A DNA stretch of 64,000 bases, from assembly GCA_037447455.1 (NCBI GenBank), contig JBBIGQ010000006.1, positions 62,001 to 126,000 on the forward strand. Reading direction: 5' to 3'. A model generated the notes under the pieces. The model worked only from the letters and a program-made list of their open reading frames with translations, was not told the origin of the DNA and did no database searches. Shown piece by piece: positions 16,383 to 23,238 of this stretch; position 1 is the first letter of the stretch; each line of letters opens with the position of its first letter. Position numbers and translations under genes: made by a program. The stretch is from BPGX01 sp037447455. GTDB lineage: Bacteria > Bacteroidota > Bacteroidia > B-17B0 > Aurantibacillaceae.

Positions 16383-16568
16383 TTATTTAATTTCTTTATG
16401 AATAGTATATTTTTTTAAGATAGGATTGTATTTTTTCAATTCTAATCTTTCAGTAGTGTTTTTTTTGTTTTTAGTGGTAATGTAACGTGATGTGCCAGGT
16501 AACCCACTGTTTTTATGTTCGGTACATTCTAAAATTACTTGTACTCTGTTGCCTTTTTTCTTAGCCAT
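16383..16568 (-). CDS. rpmG: 50S ribosomal protein L33
   Basis: The 61-residue protein has the L33 pattern VQVILECTEHKNSG, then RYITTKNKKNTTERLELKKY and NPILKKYTIHKE. Only one cysteine of the classical zinc site remains (ECTEH), and the CxxC pair near the C-terminus is absent, so this is the zinc-independent form. It follows rpmB by 7 nt. Confidence 0.95.
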   Translation of the reverse strand: MAKKKGNRVQVILECTEHKNSGLPGTSRYITTKNKKNTTERLELKKYNPILKKYTIHKEIK

Positions 16569-16575
16569 AGTAGTA

Positions 16576-16836
16576 TTATTTTGCAGGAGTTAAAATAGAT
16601 TTATGTAAATAACCTTTTTCTACGGCTTCTTTGATAGCCGCAAAAGCCCCTTTTTTATTGATAGTTTTAATTGCCTGAGTGGATAGTTTTAAAGTAACCC
16701 ACTTGTTTAATTCCGGAACAAAAATTTTTTTTACTTTTAGATTAACACCAAACTCTCTTTTGGTTTTTTTGTTAGAGTGCGATACATTATGTCCTTTTAT
16801 GGGCTTTTTACCAGTTAATTCACAAACTCGTGCCAT
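16576..16836 (-). CDS. rpmB: 50S ribosomal protein L28
   Basis: L28 contributes to late 50S assembly. The protein starts MARVCELTGKKPIKGHNVSH at the ATG at 16836. The frame is open for 17 codons further upstream, but that region holds the -7 box (16857-16864), so the longer form is rejected. The 86-residue protein has the usual NKKTKREFGVNLKVKKIFVP core and AIKTINKKG near the C-terminus. It is the first gene of rpmB-rpmG-DUF4295. Confidence 0.95.
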   Translation of the reverse strand: MARVCELTGKKPIKGHNVSHSNKKTKREFGVNLKVKKIFVPELNKWVTLKLSTQAIKTINKKGAFAAIKEAVEKGYLHKSILTPAK

Positions 16837-16856
16837 AAGATAAAATTTAAGGGGTG

Positions 16857-16888
16857 CAAAAGTAAATAAATTTATTTGTACAAACAAA
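16857..16888 (-). promoter_or_regulatory. Promoter of rpmB-rpmG-DUF4295
   Basis: On the minus strand TTTG (16885-16888), 20 nt spacer, then a perfect TACTTTTG (16857-16864) that runs into GCACCCCTTAAATTT. A second TTTG at 16881-16884 would give a 16-nt spacer. The sequence downstream of the box is almost the same as at secE. Confidence 0.7.
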
Positions 16889-16956
16889 TTTTTTATGAAA
16901 TTATTGCTGAATAGAGCAGAATTTGAAGATGTGGGTAAAAGATTCTTTTTATATTT

Positions 16957-17898
16957 TTAATCATTCTCTTTTCTCAAACTAAAAGTTCTGGATATACAAA
17001 AACTAAATTTAATTTGCGATTTAGCCCAGGAATCAACGGTGTTTACAAGAAAGTTGTTTTCAATAATCGCAGAATTATTGGCAAAAAATAATGTAAACAC
17101 ATGCCCACCTGTTTCTATTTCAAACCCAACAGATAGCGGCATGGCAGTATTCGGATTATCTTTGAAATAAGGATGAAAATTGTAAAAGTAGTCCGCAAAA
17201 AATGTAAGGCGGTTAGTCAATTTAAATCGGGCGGCGGCGCCTAAAATGAAGTAGTCGTTACCATCTTCTGCAGCGGTATTGGGGTTAAATGTTTGCACAA
17301 TAAAATTTCTATGTAACCAGGTGGGTAAAATCTCTAAGGAAAACCAAGAATTGATCTTGCTGGCAATAATGAGTTGAGTAACATAGTTAAAACGATGCGC
17401 TTCGCGGGTTGGAAAGTTTTTTATGGCTACATTGCTGTATAGTTGGTCGGTGGACATAGTGGTATAGCCCACACTTTCAAAAAAAGCAATACTTACGGGC
17501 GTTTTAAAGTCCGTTGTTTGCTTTAAAAACCGCCATTTTGCAGATAGGTCTATAAGTTCATTCACCCGACTACGACCTAATCCTACACTTAAATCATTGG
17601 TAATGCCGTATTCGAGAGAGATACGAATATCAGTGGGATTGTCTAATCCAAAGGCGGTGTGGGCTATTTGATTTAAAGTTTTGTTGGCATCAGCGATGTT
17701 CCCAAAACGGTGTAGAATTCTGTATTCCAGATGATTTTTTTTCACTGTTTCAGTGGTTTGGACATTGCCAAGGCGGTAAGTTTTCCAGGTGGCAAAAACA
17801 TATTGCTTTTCATTGGTAGTATTGACAAGGTTTAATAAATCATCTTGTGCAAAAAGCATTTGACTAAGTAAGAAACTAAGTAACAAAAGTTTTTTCAT
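16957..17898 (-). CDS. DUF5777 outer-membrane beta-barrel-like protein
   Basis: The 313-residue protein has a cleavable signal peptide (MKKLLLLSFLLSQMLFAQ) and then repeated amphipathic strands with aromatic ends, as in an outer-membrane barrel. The N-terminal region reads YVFATWKTYRLGNVQTTETV, then HLEYRILHRFG, which matches my memory of the DUF5777 family. Family members occur beside cytochrome c and YceI genes in Bacteroidota; their role is unknown. It is the last gene of the four-gene cluster 16957-19962, and its start is 4 nt after the YceI stop. Confidence 0.75.
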   Translation of the reverse strand: MKKLLLLSFLLSQMLFAQDDLLNLVNTTNEKQYVFATWKTYRLGNVQTTETVKKNHLEYRILHRFGNIADANKTLNQIAHTAFGLDNPTDIRISLEYGITNDLSVGLGRSRVNELIDLSAKWRFLKQTTDFKTPVSIAFFESVGYTTMSTDQLYSNVAIKNFPTREAHRFNYVTQLIIASKINSWFSLEILPTWLHRNFIVQTFNPNTAAEDGNDYFILGAAARFKLTNRLTFFADYFYNFHPYFKDNPNTAMPLSVGFEIETGGHVFTLFFANNSAIIENNFLVNTVDSWAKSQIKFSFCISRTFSLRKEND

Positions 17899-17902
17899 AG
17901 AA

Positions 17903-18454
17903 TTATTTTTTTACATAAGGGATTAAAGTACTTGAGAAAGTTACTTTAACTTCTTCGGCAATTTTTTCAGTGAGCATGGTAGGGATTTTTATTTTGTAAT
18001 CGGCTGGTTTAATGAAGAATTCTGCAAGTAATAGAAGTTCATTGTTTTGTTTTTTTATTTTTCCTTTGACTTCTATTTCTTTACTGACGCCGTGTAAGTC
18101 CATTATACCTTTCATAATTACATCGTATTCTTTATCTTCTTCAAAATTAGTGATATTGCATTTTCCTTTAAAAGTAGCATAAGGATATTTTTCACTTTCT
18201 ACATAATTTTCATTGAAATGTTCTTTCATTAAATCGTTTTTAAATTGAAATGCTTGCATGCTTACACGAATTTGAAAATCACCGGTAGAGGTATTAAATA
18301 CGGGTGTTGCGGTGGTATTTTTGGCTTCAATTTTTTCTAAAGGAGCATCTGAAAAAAAAGTGATCAATGTGGATTTTTCTTTGCCGATAAATATTTGTGA
18401 AAATGCTAATTGTTGCAAAATAATAAAGAATATGGAGAGGATTTTTTTTATCAT
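17903..18454 (-). CDS. YceI-like lipocalin-fold periplasmic protein
   Basis: YceI proteins are periplasmic eight-stranded barrels that bind long isoprenoids such as polyprenyl or quinone tails. The 183-residue protein has a signal peptide (MIKKILSIFFIILQQLAFSQ) and the family pattern: STLITFFSDAP near residue 28, then MQAFQFKNDLMKEHFNENY, YPYATFKGKC, and MDLHGVSKEIEVKG with an IPTMLTEKIAEEVKVTF tail. It sits between a cytochrome gene and the DUF5777 gene. This suggests a role in envelope electron transfer or quinone handling, which is inference. Confidence 0.82.
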   Translation of the reverse strand: MIKKILSIFFIILQQLAFSQIFIGKEKSTLITFFSDAPLEKIEAKNTTATPVFNTSTGDFQIRVSMQAFQFKNDLMKEHFNENYVESEKYPYATFKGKCNITNFEEDKEYDVIMKGIMDLHGVSKEIEVKGKIKKQNNELLLLAEFFIKPADYKIKIPTMLTEKIAEEVKVTFSSTLIPYVKK

Positions 18455-18474
18455 TATTTCAAATTTTTAGAGAA

Positions 18475-19110
18475 TTAATTGGGCTTACCGCTGTTTATCC
18501 ACTTTTGAATTTTAGCGATGTTGCAGTCGGATAATTTAGCACCGCCTTTTGGCATGGCAGAGTATCCGGTTAACCATTGAATAGAGCCCATCAGACGACC
18601 ACTGTTAGCACAATTGACACAGCCCATATATGTATCTAATGTGTAGCCACCACTCATATTGCCCATATTATGACAACCGACACAATAAGTGTCAAAAATT
18701 GGTTTAATTGTATTAGTATAAGTAATGTTGGCGGTATCGCAAGCAATGGATGTATTTGAACTACAATCGCCTTTTCCATAATTTAGGGCAGCCCATCGTT
18801 TTATTTTTACTTTTTCTTCTTTGGTCAAAGGTTGGTATCCTGCGGGGGGCATTTTACCTTTGTTAATGACTTCTAAGATTTCATCTTTTTCTTTACTGGT
18901 TAAGAAAGCATTGTACGAAGTTAGATCTAATCCTTTGGCCTTATCTATTCCGTTATGGCAACCACTCATTGTACACTTAGAAGTTAGAATGGGTTGTATA
19001 TCGGTATCGTAACAAACTGGCTCAACATATTTATCTTTCCTACACGAATATATAAAAAAGATAATAGTAATCCAGAAAATAAAAACTAATCTGATGATTT
19101 TAGTTTTCAA
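18475..19110 (-). CDS. Secreted or lipid-anchored two-module c-type cytochrome (one CX4CH and one CX2CH site)
   Basis: The 211-residue protein has an N-terminal hydrophobic segment ending IFFIYSCRKD, a possible lipobox. It contains two similar modules. Module 1 has SKCTMSGCHNG, a CX4CH haem site, and KMPPAG as a possible distal Met. Module 2 has TYCVGCHNM, a standard CXXCH site, and SAMPKGG. Each module ends in a similar helix (VKIKRWAALNYG and IAKIQKWINSG). This resembles planctomycete-type cytochrome domains common in Bacteroidota. The only usable start is TTG at 19110; upstream in frame there is a stop after five codons, and AAGG precedes the TTG. Confidence 0.75.
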   Translation of the reverse strand: MKTKIIRLVFIFWITIIFFIYSCRKDKYVEPVCYDTDIQPILTSKCTMSGCHNGIDKAKGLDLTSYNAFLTSKEKDEILEVINKGKMPPAGYQPLTKEEKVKIKRWAALNYGKGDCSSNTSIACDTANITYTNTIKPIFDTYCVGCHNMGNMSGGYTLDTYMGCVNCANSGRLMGSIQWLTGYSAMPKGGAKLSDCNIAKIQKWINSGKPN

Positions 19111-19122
19111 CCTTATATTTGT

Positions 19123-19962
19123 TTATTTTTTTATTAAAACGATTTGTGAAGCAATGATTTGCTTGTTGTTTCTGACTTTAAGTAAATATATGCCATTTGA
19201 TAGTTCAGTGGGTAGAAATGTTTTGATTTCATTTTGGCCATAATTTAATTTTGTATTTAGAAGCGTAAAATATTGGCTGCCTTTTAAGTCGGATAATTCA
19301 ATAGTTGCAATAGTTGGTGAGTTAAAGTAATCAATATGTATAGAAATAAAATCAGACGCGGGGTTGGGGAAAATTAACATTGAGTTATTAGCATTATTTT
19401 CCTTGATGGAACTAGTGCTCGGTGTTAATAAAAGAGAGGTTGTTCCAACAGCATCTCCTATTGTGGTGCCATTACCATTCACGGCGTTACCAGCTGCATA
19501 TATGACGATATTATTGGTAGTATTGGGGGCGGTCCAATAAAAAGTAAATGCAGCAGCACCACTTGGTGCTGAATATGGTGCAGTATGTACTGCATTTTTT
19601 CGGCCATTGCTGGCGGTAATGAATTGAACATTAGGACCACTAATATTCATGGTACCAGTGTTTGTACTTGTGGCTTGGTCTAAAATTTCACAGCCAAATC
19701 CAAATTTGGTATAATTAGTATTGCTAACATACACTGTAATCTGGTAAGATTGTCCTGGAACGAACTGGTTGGTCGTAAATTCTGGTACAGAGCCAATTAA
19801 AACTGTTGTAGTGCCAGTACCACCGCTGTGACATTGTGAGCAAGTCGTTTCACCTGGACTACCTGTTTTTCCAGCAATCCCACTGGAGTTTAAGACAATG
19901 AAACTTAATGAAGCTAATGATAATATTATTGTTAACCCTAAAATTATTTTTTTAGTTCTCAT
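19123..19962 (-). CDS. T9SS-sorted secreted protein with CxxCH motif (choice-of-anchor V type)
   Basis: The 279-residue protein begins MRTKKIILGLTIILSLASLS (signal peptide). Near residue 37-46 is GETTCSQCHSGG, a haem-binding type CXXCH. The middle part (QSYQITVYVSNTNYTKFGFG, then AFTFYWTAP) resembles the choice-of-anchor V/Reelin-like fold of Bacteroidota. The last about 80 residues are a type A T9SS sorting domain (LIFPNPASDFISI, NGIYLLKVRNNKQI). I use the ATG at 19962 because the earlier candidate is a TTG inside the -7 box. It is the first gene of the four-gene cluster, 12 nt before the cytochrome. Confidence 0.75.
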   Translation of the reverse strand: MRTKKIILGLTIILSLASLSFIVLNSSGIAGKTGSPGETTCSQCHSGGTGTTTVLIGSVPEFTTNQFVPGQSYQITVYVSNTNYTKFGFGCEILDQATSTNTGTMNISGPNVQFITASNGRKNAVHTAPYSAPSGAAAFTFYWTAPNTTNNIVIYAAGNAVNGNGTTIGDAVGTTSLLLTPSTSSIKENNANNSMLIFPNPASDFISIHIDYFNSPTIATIELSDLKGSQYFTLLNTKLNYGQNEIKTFLPTELSNGIYLLKVRNNKQIIASQIVLIKK

Positions 19963-19974
19963 ATTTTTTTCTTG

Positions 19975-19982
19975 CAAAAATA
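19975..19982 (-). promoter_or_regulatory. -7 box of the cytochrome/YceI/DUF5777 cluster
   Basis: A perfect TATTTTTG (minus strand) followed by CAAG lies 13 nt upstream of the ATG at 19962, so the leader would be only a few nucleotides. There is no good TTTG at the usual distance, which could mean activator control. Confidence 0.5.
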
Positions 19983-19999
19983 CAAATTAAATATAAGTG

Positions 20000-20136
20000 T
20001 TACACTCTAAAAAACATGAAAACCTACTCTCTTTTCTTCTTTTGTGGAAGAAAGAGAGGGAAGGGACAAGGACATGAAGCGAATAAGTTTTTCCTACTTT
20101 CCCTTGATTGATAAGTGTTTCTCTTGTAGGGTGTAA
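20000..20136. other. Possible structured RNA or DNA element in the 19963-20351 intergenic stretch
   Basis: This 390-nt interval has no ORF I trust apart from the mini-gene at its right end. Three nested pairings can be drawn: TTACACTCTA (20000-20009) with TAGGGTGTAA (20127-20136); CTCTCTTTTCTTC (20027-20039) with GAAGAAAGAGAG (20047-20058, one bulge); and AAGGGA (20061-20066) with TCCCTT (20100-20105). Together they form a closed three-way arrangement, as in many small RNAs. No consensus promoter or terminator frames it on either strand, so the strand and its transcription are uncertain. It does not match 4.5S RNA, RNase P or tmRNA signatures. Confidence 0.25.
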
Positions 20137-20318
20137 GCATATACATTTATCCCAATTGGTTTGAAAAAACTCAGTTAAAAAAGTATCAAATTTGGAGTTT
20201 GAATGTACAATTCTTTAAACCAAACCTAAAACCTAAATTATACATTAGAAACTATTTCTATTGTTTAAAAAATCAATTCTTTTTCTAATATCTCAATTTC
20301 TAAATCAGCATTAAAACA

Positions 20319-20345
20319 AAAAAAGGGGCTTATGCCCCCCCTTTT
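20319..20345 (-). terminator. Strong rho-independent terminator of the 27-codon mini-gene
   Basis: On the minus strand GGGGC (20335-20339) - ATAA - GCCCC (20326-20330) is followed by seven T, then GTTTT. It begins 12 nt after the mini-gene stop. Confidence 0.85.
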
Positions 20346-20351
20346 ATCTGA

Positions 20352-20435
20352 TTACTTAATTTTACAATCAACAGTAATACCACCGGCAGAACCATCTCCT
20401 TCATTGCATTTTACTTCGGCATCTTTCTTTTTCAT
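20352..20435 (-). CDS. 27-residue peptide mini-gene, function unknown
   Basis: The ORF from the ATG at 20435 encodes a small hydrophilic peptide: MKKKDAEVKCNEGDG, then SAGGITVDCKIK. It has two cysteines about 15 residues apart, a small-residue turn (GDGSAGG), and no signal or membrane segment. Support for a real gene is context: a perfect -7 box (20461-20468) lies 26 nt upstream and a strong terminator 7 nt or so downstream. The frame is open upstream to 20585, but the promoter excludes that. It is divergent from the SUF operon. Size and composition recall peptide pheromone, RiPP precursor or metal-binding peptides, but no modification enzyme is nearby. A transcript acting as RNA is also possible. 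Confidence 0.5.
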   Translation of the reverse strand: MKKKDAEVKCNEGDGSAGGITVDCKIK

Positions 20436-20460
20436 AGATTTGATTTTTAAGATTTTGTTA

Positions 20461-20468
20461 CAAAGGTA
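20461..20468 (-). promoter_or_regulatory. -7 box of the 27-codon mini-gene
   Basis: A perfect TACCTTTG on the minus strand, the same sequence as at the giant adhesin gene (62185-62192). The nearest TTTG (20484-20487) gives a short 15-nt spacer, so the -33 element is not ideal. Confidence 0.5.
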
Positions 20469-20584
20469 ATTCATAGCCCTCCACAAATTTAATAGGACAA
20501 AACTACTATATTCACTTCTGGCTAAAATTAAATCAACAACATTAAAGTTCTTCACAACTCTTAACATAAATAATTTTTCTATCA

Positions 20585-20637
20585 ATACCTAAAAATAGGT
20601 ATATTTGTCCCAAAAAATAATTTAGAATAAATCTAAA
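20585..20637 (+). promoter_or_regulatory. SUF operon promoter with two inverted-repeat candidate operators
   Basis: A perfect -7 box TATATTTG lies at 20600-20607. It is overlapped by the perfect inverted repeat ATACCTA-AAAA-TAGGTAT (20585-20602). A second inverted repeat, TTTAGA-ATAAA-TCTAAA (20621-20637), lies in the expected 5' leader and looks like the 7-1-7 boxes of Fur/PerR-type regulators. No good -33 TTTG is present. Iron- or redox-dependent control of suf is common in bacteria; which regulator acts here is unknown. Confidence 0.55.
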
Positions 20638-20651
20638 TAAAATTTACCACT

Positions 20652-20978
20652 ATGATTACAATTACCGAAAATGCTAAAAATAAAGCCCTTGAATTGATGC
20701 AAAAAGAAAACAGGCCTGCTGATACTTTTATTCGTGTGTCAGTAGAAGGCGGTGGCTGTTCGGGATTGACTTACAAATTAGAATTTGACAATCAATTAAA
20801 AGAAAATGACAAAGTGTTTGAAGATAAAGGCGTTAAAATTGTAGTAGATAAAAAAAGTTTTCTATACTTAGTAGGAACGGAATTAGATTATACCGATGGT
20901 TTAAATGGTAAGGGCTTTGTATTCCATAATCCCAATGCGTCAAGAACTTGTGGTTGTGGAGAAAGTTTTGCTGTGTAA
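20652..20978 (+). CDS. sufA: SufA/IscA-type iron-sulfur carrier protein
   Basis: A-type carriers receive clusters from the SufBCD scaffold and pass them to apoproteins. The 108-residue protein has the three conserved cysteines: one in GGGCSGLTYKLEF near residue 37 and two in RTCGCGESF at the C-terminus. Length and spacing are normal. It is the first gene of a seven-gene SUF operon and starts about 45 nt after the -7 box; sufB follows by 15 nt. Confidence 0.92.
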   Translation: MITITENAKNKALELMQKENRPADTFIRVSVEGGGCSGLTYKLEFDNQLKENDKVFEDKGVKIVVDKKSFLYLVGTELDYTDGLNGKGFVFHNPNASRTCGCGESFAV

Positions 20979-20993
20979 ATTAAAATTTTGAGT

Positions 20994-22442
20994 ATGTCCA
21001 ACGATATTTTACACGAAAAAATAAACAAAGAATACGAATGGGGATGGAGTTTTGATATTGATGCCGAAACCGCACCAAAAGGACTAAACGAAGAAATTAT
21101 TCGCTTTATTTCTTACAAAAAAAATGAACCAGATTGGTTGTTAGATTTTCGTTTGAAAGCATTTCGTTATTGGAAAGAACTTTCTCATCCCAATTGGGCA
21201 CATCTGCACATTGAAACACCGTTTTTTCAAGACATTATTTACTACGCTGCGCCAAAGAAAAAAACAGTTAATAGTTTGGACGAAGTCGATCCGGAGATTT
21301 TGAAAATGTTTGAACGACTTGGTATTCCATTAGAAGAACAAAAAGTGTTAGCCGGTGTAACGCCCAATGTCGCTATTGATGCGGTATTAGACAGTGTTTC
21401 GGTGAAAACAACTTTTAAGGAAGTATTGGCCGAAAAAGGTATTATCTTTTGTTCATTTAGTGAAGCGGTTCAAAATCATCCGGACTTAGTGAAAAAGTAT
21501 CTGGGCAGTGTGGTGCCTTATACGGATAATTTTTATGCTGCCTTAAATTCTGCAGTGTTTTCGGATGGTTCTTTTTGTTACATTCCAAAAGGTGTGAGAT
21601 GTCCAATGGAATTGTCTACGTATTTTAGAATCAATACCGCCGGAACTGGCCAATTTGAAAGAACTTTGATTATTGCCGATGAAGGGAGTTATGTTAGTTA
21701 TCTGGAAGGATGTACAGCACCACGGAGAGACGAAAATCAATTGCACGCTGCAGTGGTTGAAATCATTGCACATCGCAACGCAGAAGTCAAATACAGCACG
21801 GTGCAAAACTGGTATCCCGGCGATAAAGAAGGAAAAGGTGGTGTGTATAATTTTGTAACAAAGCGAGGAATTTGTTTAGAAGAAAATTCTAAAATCAGTT
21901 GGACACAGGTAGAAACTGGATCTGCTATTACATGGAAATATCCTTCTGTCATACTCAAAGGAGACAACAGCGTAGGAGAATTTTATTCTATTGCGTTAAC
22001 CAACAATTTTCAACAAGCCGATACAGGCACAAAGATGATACACATCGGGAAAAATACACGATCTACTATTATTTCAAAAGGCATTGCGGCAGGTCGCAGT
22101 GAAAATAATTACAGAGGATTGGTACAAATTCGTAAGGGCGCAAAAAACGCACGGAATTTCTCTCAATGCGATAGTTTATTACTTTCAGACACTTGCGGAG
22201 CACACACTTTTCCTTACATTGAAGTCAAGGATACTTCTGCGATTGTAGAACACGAAGCTACGACTGGAAAAATTTCTGAAGAGCAATTGTTTTATTGTAT
22301 GCAAAGATGCATTGATAAAGAAAAAGCCGTATCTATTATTGTGAATGGTTATTGCAAAGATATTTTGAATAAACTGCCAATGGAATTTGCTGTGGAAGCA
22401 CAAAAGCTTTTGGAAGTCAGTTTGGAAGGAAGCGTGGGATGA
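20994..22442 (+). CDS. sufB: Fe-S cluster assembly scaffold protein SufB
   Basis: SufB forms the SufBC2D complex on which new Fe-S clusters are built, accepting sulfur from SufE. The 482-residue protein shows typical segments: SFCYIPKGVRCPMELSTYFR near 195, EGCTAPRRDENQLHAAVVE near 240 and KGISAGR-like KGIAAGRSENNYRG near 360, plus CGAHTFPYIEV near 400 with the conserved cysteine. I place the start at the ATG at 20994 instead of a TTG two codons earlier. It is in the SUF operon with the usual B-C-D-S-E order. Confidence 0.96.
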   Translation: MSNDILHEKINKEYEWGWSFDIDAETAPKGLNEEIIRFISYKKNEPDWLLDFRLKAFRYWKELSHPNWAHLHIETPFFQDIIYYAAPKKKTVNSLDEVDPEILKMFERLGIPLEEQKVLAGVTPNVAIDAVLDSVSVKTTFKEVLAEKGIIFCSFSEAVQNHPDLVKKYLGSVVPYTDNFYAALNSAVFSDGSFCYIPKGVRCPMELSTYFRINTAGTGQFERTLIIADEGSYVSYLEGCTAPRRDENQLHAAVVEIIAHRNAEVKYSTVQNWYPGDKEGKGGVYNFVTKRGICLEENSKISWTQVETGSAITWKYPSVILKGDNSVGEFYSIALTNNFQQADTGTKMIHIGKNTRSTIISKGIAAGRSENNYRGLVQIRKGAKNARNFSQCDSLLLSDTCGAHTFPYIEVKDTSAIVEHEATTGKISEEQLFYCMQRCIDKEKAVSIIVNGYCKDILNKLPMEFAVEAQKLLEVSLEGSVG

Positions 22443-22473
22443 ATAAATTAAATAAAAATAAAATAAATATAAT

Positions 22474-23223
22474 ATGCCCAGTTTATTAAGTATTAAAAAT
22501 TTACATGTTTCCGTAGATGGAAATGAAATTTTGAAAGGAATTGACTTAGAAATCAAAAAAGGTGAAATACACGCCATTATGGGACCAAATGGTTCCGGAA
22601 AATCTACTCTTTCGTATGTTTTAGCTGGTAAAGAAGGATATGAAGTTACCAAAGGAGAAATAATTTTTAATGGTAAAAATCTTTTGGATTTAAAACCAGA
22701 AGAAAGAGCGAGAGAAGGAATTTTTCTTTCATTTCAGTATCCTGTGGAGATTCTGGGTGTAAATACTATTCAGTTTCTACGAACAGCATTAAACACTATT
22801 CGTCAACATAAAGGGCTTGAACCTATTGAATCTTCAGAGTTTTTGAAGTTAGTAAGAGAAAAACAAAAAGCACTTGATTTACCTGCCAATCTTATCAATC
22901 GTTCATTAAATGACGGTTTCAGTGGAGGTGAGAAAAAGAAAAATGAAATTTTTCAATTGTCCATTCTTAATCCATTGTTAGCCATTTTAGATGAAACTGA
23001 TTCTGGACTGGACATTGATGCCTTAAAAATTGTAGCCAATGGTGTTAATCAATTTCACAATGAAGAGAACGCCGTTTTGATTATTACTCATTATCAACGT
23101 TTGTTAGATTATATTGTACCTGATTTTGTTCATATTCTTTACAAAGGAAAAATCATAAAAAGCGGCGATAAATCATTAGCATTAGAGTTAGAAAAGAGCG
23201 GTTATGAAACATTCAAAGTTTAA
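22474..23223 (+). CDS. sufC: Fe-S cluster assembly ATPase SufC
   Basis: SufC is the soluble ABC-type ATPase that drives conformational change in SufBC2D. The 249-residue protein has Walker A GPNGSGKST near residue 37, an ABC signature FSGGEKKKNEI near 149, and Walker B LLAILDETDSGLDID near 168. The unusual SufC-type signature (GGEKKKNE in place of LSGGQ) confirms the subfamily. It begins 31 nt after sufB. Confidence 0.96.
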   Translation: MPSLLSIKNLHVSVDGNEILKGIDLEIKKGEIHAIMGPNGSGKSTLSYVLAGKEGYEVTKGEIIFNGKNLLDLKPEERAREGIFLSFQYPVEILGVNTIQFLRTALNTIRQHKGLEPIESSEFLKLVREKQKALDLPANLINRSLNDGFSGGEKKKNEIFQLSILNPLLAILDETDSGLDIDALKIVANGVNQFHNEENAVLIITHYQRLLDYIVPDFVHILYKGKIIKSGDKSLALELEKSGYETFKV

Positions 23224-23238
23224 TCAAAAATTGATGCA

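Noticed and set aside
16837..16887. Seventeen-codon N-terminal extension of L28
   Set aside because: It contains the promoter -7 box and has no similarity to L28.
20436..20585. Upstream extension of the 27-codon ORF to 77 codons
   Set aside because: The perfect -7 box at 20461-20468 lies inside it, so the extended part would not be transcribed.
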